A stretch of 16,785 nt of DNA, from assembly GCA_016710525.1 (NCBI GenBank), contig JADJVQ010000149.1, forward strand, positions 1 through 16,785, given 5' to 3'. The position numbers and the translations under genes are program-made. Positions 16,553 to 16,785 of the stretch are shown here, piece after piece. Within the stretch, counting starts at the first letter, position 1. Each line of letters starts with the position of its first letter. Origin of the DNA: Burkholderiaceae bacterium (GTDB lineage: Bacteria; Pseudomonadota; Gammaproteobacteria; Burkholderiales; Burkholderiaceae_E). Below the pieces are notes generated by a model. It did no database searches. It was not told the origin of the DNA and saw nothing but the letters and a program-made list of their open reading frames with translations.

Positions 16553-16785
16553 TTAGCCGCCGAAGCGGCGCAGGGCGTCCAGGTCGAGCACGGTCAGTCC
16601 GCCGTACTGGTGGTCAGGAAGCCGCCTGCTCCAGCGTTTGCAAGTGCGATTTTCGACGCGCTGGCGCGGTGACGCCGGCCAGGTAGCCGATTTCTCCTGC
16701 GAAATGGCGATGCAGAGCCCATCCCGGGTTGCAGCACTGGTGGAAGAGTAACACGGCGCGGCGCGATGCGGGCGTCGATGTCCAT
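16553..16785 (-). CDS. Crp/Fnr-family regulator, C-terminal part, cut by the window edge
   Basis: Only the C-terminal DNA-binding half lies in the window; the rest is beyond 16785. On the minus strand, allowing small shifts, it reads LLFHQCCNPGWALHRHFA, EIGYLAGVTRQRV (the recognition-helix region of a winged HTH), EQAG-FLTT and YGGLTVLDLDALRRFGG before the TAA complementary to 16553-16555. This ending is typical of Crp/Fnr proteins of betaproteobacteria. Shifts are visible near 16620, 16665 and 16745. It converges on the dehydrogenase, with only 13 bases between the two stops and no clear terminator. Its effector and targets cannot be inferred, since the sensor domain is not shown. Confidence 0.8.
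   Translation of the reverse strand, partial: GHRRPHRAAPCYSSTSAATRDGLCIAISQEKSATWPASPRQRVENRTCKRWSRRLPDHQYGGLTVLDLDALRRFGG

Noticed and set aside
1..16785. CRISPR array, tRNA, rRNA, phage or toxin-antitoxin genes
   Set aside because: No regularly spaced repeats, no tRNA-like cloverleaf or rRNA-like segment was noticed, and all stretches over 300 bases are accounted for by genes.

Overview
The window reads as a GC-rich stretch of a Rhodocyclales-like betaproteobacterium able to respire (per)chlorate (the Dechloromonas, Azospira, Propionivibrio type). Two things point there: the perchlorate-reduction operon pcrABCD followed by chlorite dismutase (cld), and the surrounding accessory genes. The genus is inferred; no rRNA or other marker is present.

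Layout. (1) 35-6307, + strand: pcrA (molybdenum catalytic subunit), pcrB (Fe-S subunit), pcrC (tetraheme cytochrome c), pcrD (TorD-type chaperone) and cld. Together they reduce perchlorate to chlorite in the periplasm, then split chlorite into chloride and O2. (2) 6325-6364: a strong hairpin that closes the operon. (3) About 6421-7997: an IS1380-family insertion sequence, with short imperfect terminal inverted repeats and a possible CTAG target duplication. (4) 7994-9561, - strand: a bacteriohemerythrin, and upstream of it an AraC-family regulator. (5) 9662-12841, + strand, divergent from the regulator: a fused acyl-CoA mutase of the IcmF type (B12 domain, G-protein chaperone domain, mutase domain). 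(6) 12892-14063: an AAA/DUF4143-type ATPase with a 13-bp palindrome just before its start. (7) 14053-15576: a CPA1-type Na+/H+ antiporter. (8) 15687-16539: a 3-hydroxyacyl-CoA dehydrogenase. (9) 16553 to the end, - strand: the C-terminal part of a Crp/Fnr-type regulator.

How the genes work together. The left third is a horizontally mobile respiratory module: Pcr takes electrons through PcrC, and Cld removes toxic chlorite and makes O2. The right part looks like ordinary chromosomal metabolism (short or branched acyl-CoA handling, ion homeostasis, regulation). The IS sits exactly between the two parts.

Quality warning. Nearly every long gene is broken by repeated +1/-1 shifts, yet homology resumes immediately in the next frame and total lengths stay normal for the families. 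I read this as a high indel error rate in the sequence or assembly, not as decay. Only cld and the hemerythrin read through without a break. Coordinates of interrupted genes span first start to last stop across the shifts.
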